Source: Chloroflexota bacterium (GTDB lineage Bacteria > Chloroflexota > Anaerolineae > Anaerolineales > Villigracilaceae). From it: a DNA stretch of 59,849 nt. The notes below the pieces were generated by a model that was given only the letters and a program-made list of their open reading frames with translations, was not told the origin of the DNA and ran no database searches. The stretch spans positions 1-59,849 of the forward strand of contig JAAENC010000064.1 of the NCBI GenBank assembly GCA_024224815.1. Reading direction: 5' to 3'. A program made the position numbers and the translations under genes. Below are positions 59,711-59,849 of the stretch, piece by piece; the stretch's first letter is position 1; every line of letters starts with the position of its first letter.

Positions 59711-59849
59711 TGAACTGCCCCCATTAGGCAAGACACAAAAAGAAAGCCCTCCCCTTAGATTATCGAAACAGGCACCTAGTTTGATAAGGTGTCTGTTTCG
59801 TTTTTAATTGTATCCTTTCATGGTTGTAGAAATCAATATACCCATCCAC
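59711..59849 (-). mobile_element. IS3-family (IS150-like) element, right end, cut by the window edge
   Basis: Read on the minus strand from the window edge, the element ends with GGGGGCAGTTCA at 59711 (plus strand TGAACTGCCCCC), with AGACAC and AAAGCCCTCCCC inside as in the left copy at 1-140. The end of orfB lies at 59760-59849. A hairpin (59764-59777 with 59787-59800) overlaps the C-terminus of the transposase. Confidence 0.85.
59760..59849 (-). CDS. IS3-family transposase OrfB, C-terminal 29 residues (partial)
   Basis: The frame runs in from the window edge and reads VDGYIDFYNHERIQLKTKQT then PYQTRCLFR and TAA. YIDFYNHERIQLKTK-TP is the conserved end of the DDE integrase OrfB of IS150-group elements. 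The stop lies 49 bases from the IS end. Partial at the 5' side. Confidence 0.9.
   Translation of the reverse strand: MDGYIDFYNHERIQLKTKQTPYQTRCLFR

Noticed and set aside
59764-59800. Intrinsic terminator at the right edge
   Set aside because: The hairpin lies inside the C-terminal codons of the transposase and is explained as part of the IS.

Overview
The window looks like chromosomal DNA of an anaerobic or facultative bacterium, most likely Chloroflexota of the Anaerolineae type. I infer this from the mixture of genes (2-oxoacid:ferredoxin oxidoreductase, a glycyl radical enzyme with its activase, LytR-CpsA-Psr protein, CAP/LysM protein, several lineage-type hypothetical pairs), the moderate GC content judged by eye, and the many dispersed palindromic repeats. 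No rRNA or other taxonomic marker is present, so the assignment is provisional. Both window ends lie inside copies of an IS3-family (IS150-like) element in the same orientation: the left end with the start of orfA (1-140) and the right end with the end of orfB (59711-59849). This suggests that the sequence is a contig broken at a multicopy insertion sequence.

Layout. 179-2541: fabF-fabH (fatty acid elongation and initiation). 2631-5843: four-gene operon (Cys-rich small protein, HAD-DinB fusion, TPR membrane protein, rhomboid protease). 5936-6493: efp with an arginine at the loop tip. 6565-10878: hsp20-lon-response regulator-GNAT-Mog-type operon. 11121-13236: tRNA-Arg(TCT) and a pair of unknown genes. 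13407-16929: FCD-type GntR regulator and the korAB 2-oxoacid oxidoreductase. 17008-20220: EamA transporter, hpt, membrane PAS-GGDEF protein. 20487-24146: glycyl radical activase and glycyl radical enzyme, the latter bracketed by two ~93-bp elements with terminal inverted repeats. 24542-27948: HxlR regulator, DUF5519-like protein, LCP protein, ion-channel-like protein. 28337-35119: an eight-gene, largely overlapping operon that couples a pterin-synthase paralogue (Glu in place of the catalytic Cys), a RibD-type reductase, a methyltransferase, a GT4 glycosyltransferase, a dehydrogenase, a flippase-like protein and a CDP-alcohol phosphatidyltransferase. I regard this operon as the best candidate for an undescribed pathway.

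35197-41947: secreted Cys-peptidase-like protein, polyprenyl synthase, tRNA-Gly(CCC), a TetR-controlled aldolase/class III aminotransferase pair, an EamA gene broken by an in-frame TAG, and a DUF6326-like protein. 42116-51996: SDR, a lipoprotein with a triplicated domain, FGGY kinase, a RecB-like-nuclease/XPD-type helicase fusion, uup, and a conserved-looking protein I cannot name. 52044-59670: CAP-LysM protein, PAS-GGDEF protein, a 1055-residue FAD/Fe-S oxidoreductase, a divergent cytochrome b561-type protein, a decayed copy of the oxidoreductase 5' end, and a membrane-anchored protein with four ~48-residue repeats.

Themes that cross genes. (i) A palindromic repeat family of about 85-94 bp starting GTCATTGCGAGG occurs five times; two copies sit in frame inside the FAD/Fe-S oxidoreductase gene. 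(ii) Several genes, including two divergent pairs, have a TATAAT box only 6-7 bases from the ATG, suggesting leaderless transcripts. (iii) 1- to 4-base stop/start overlaps in the pterin operon and in the Cys-rich/HAD pair imply translational coupling. Motif positions and repeat comparisons were made by reading the sequence; no database search was possible.
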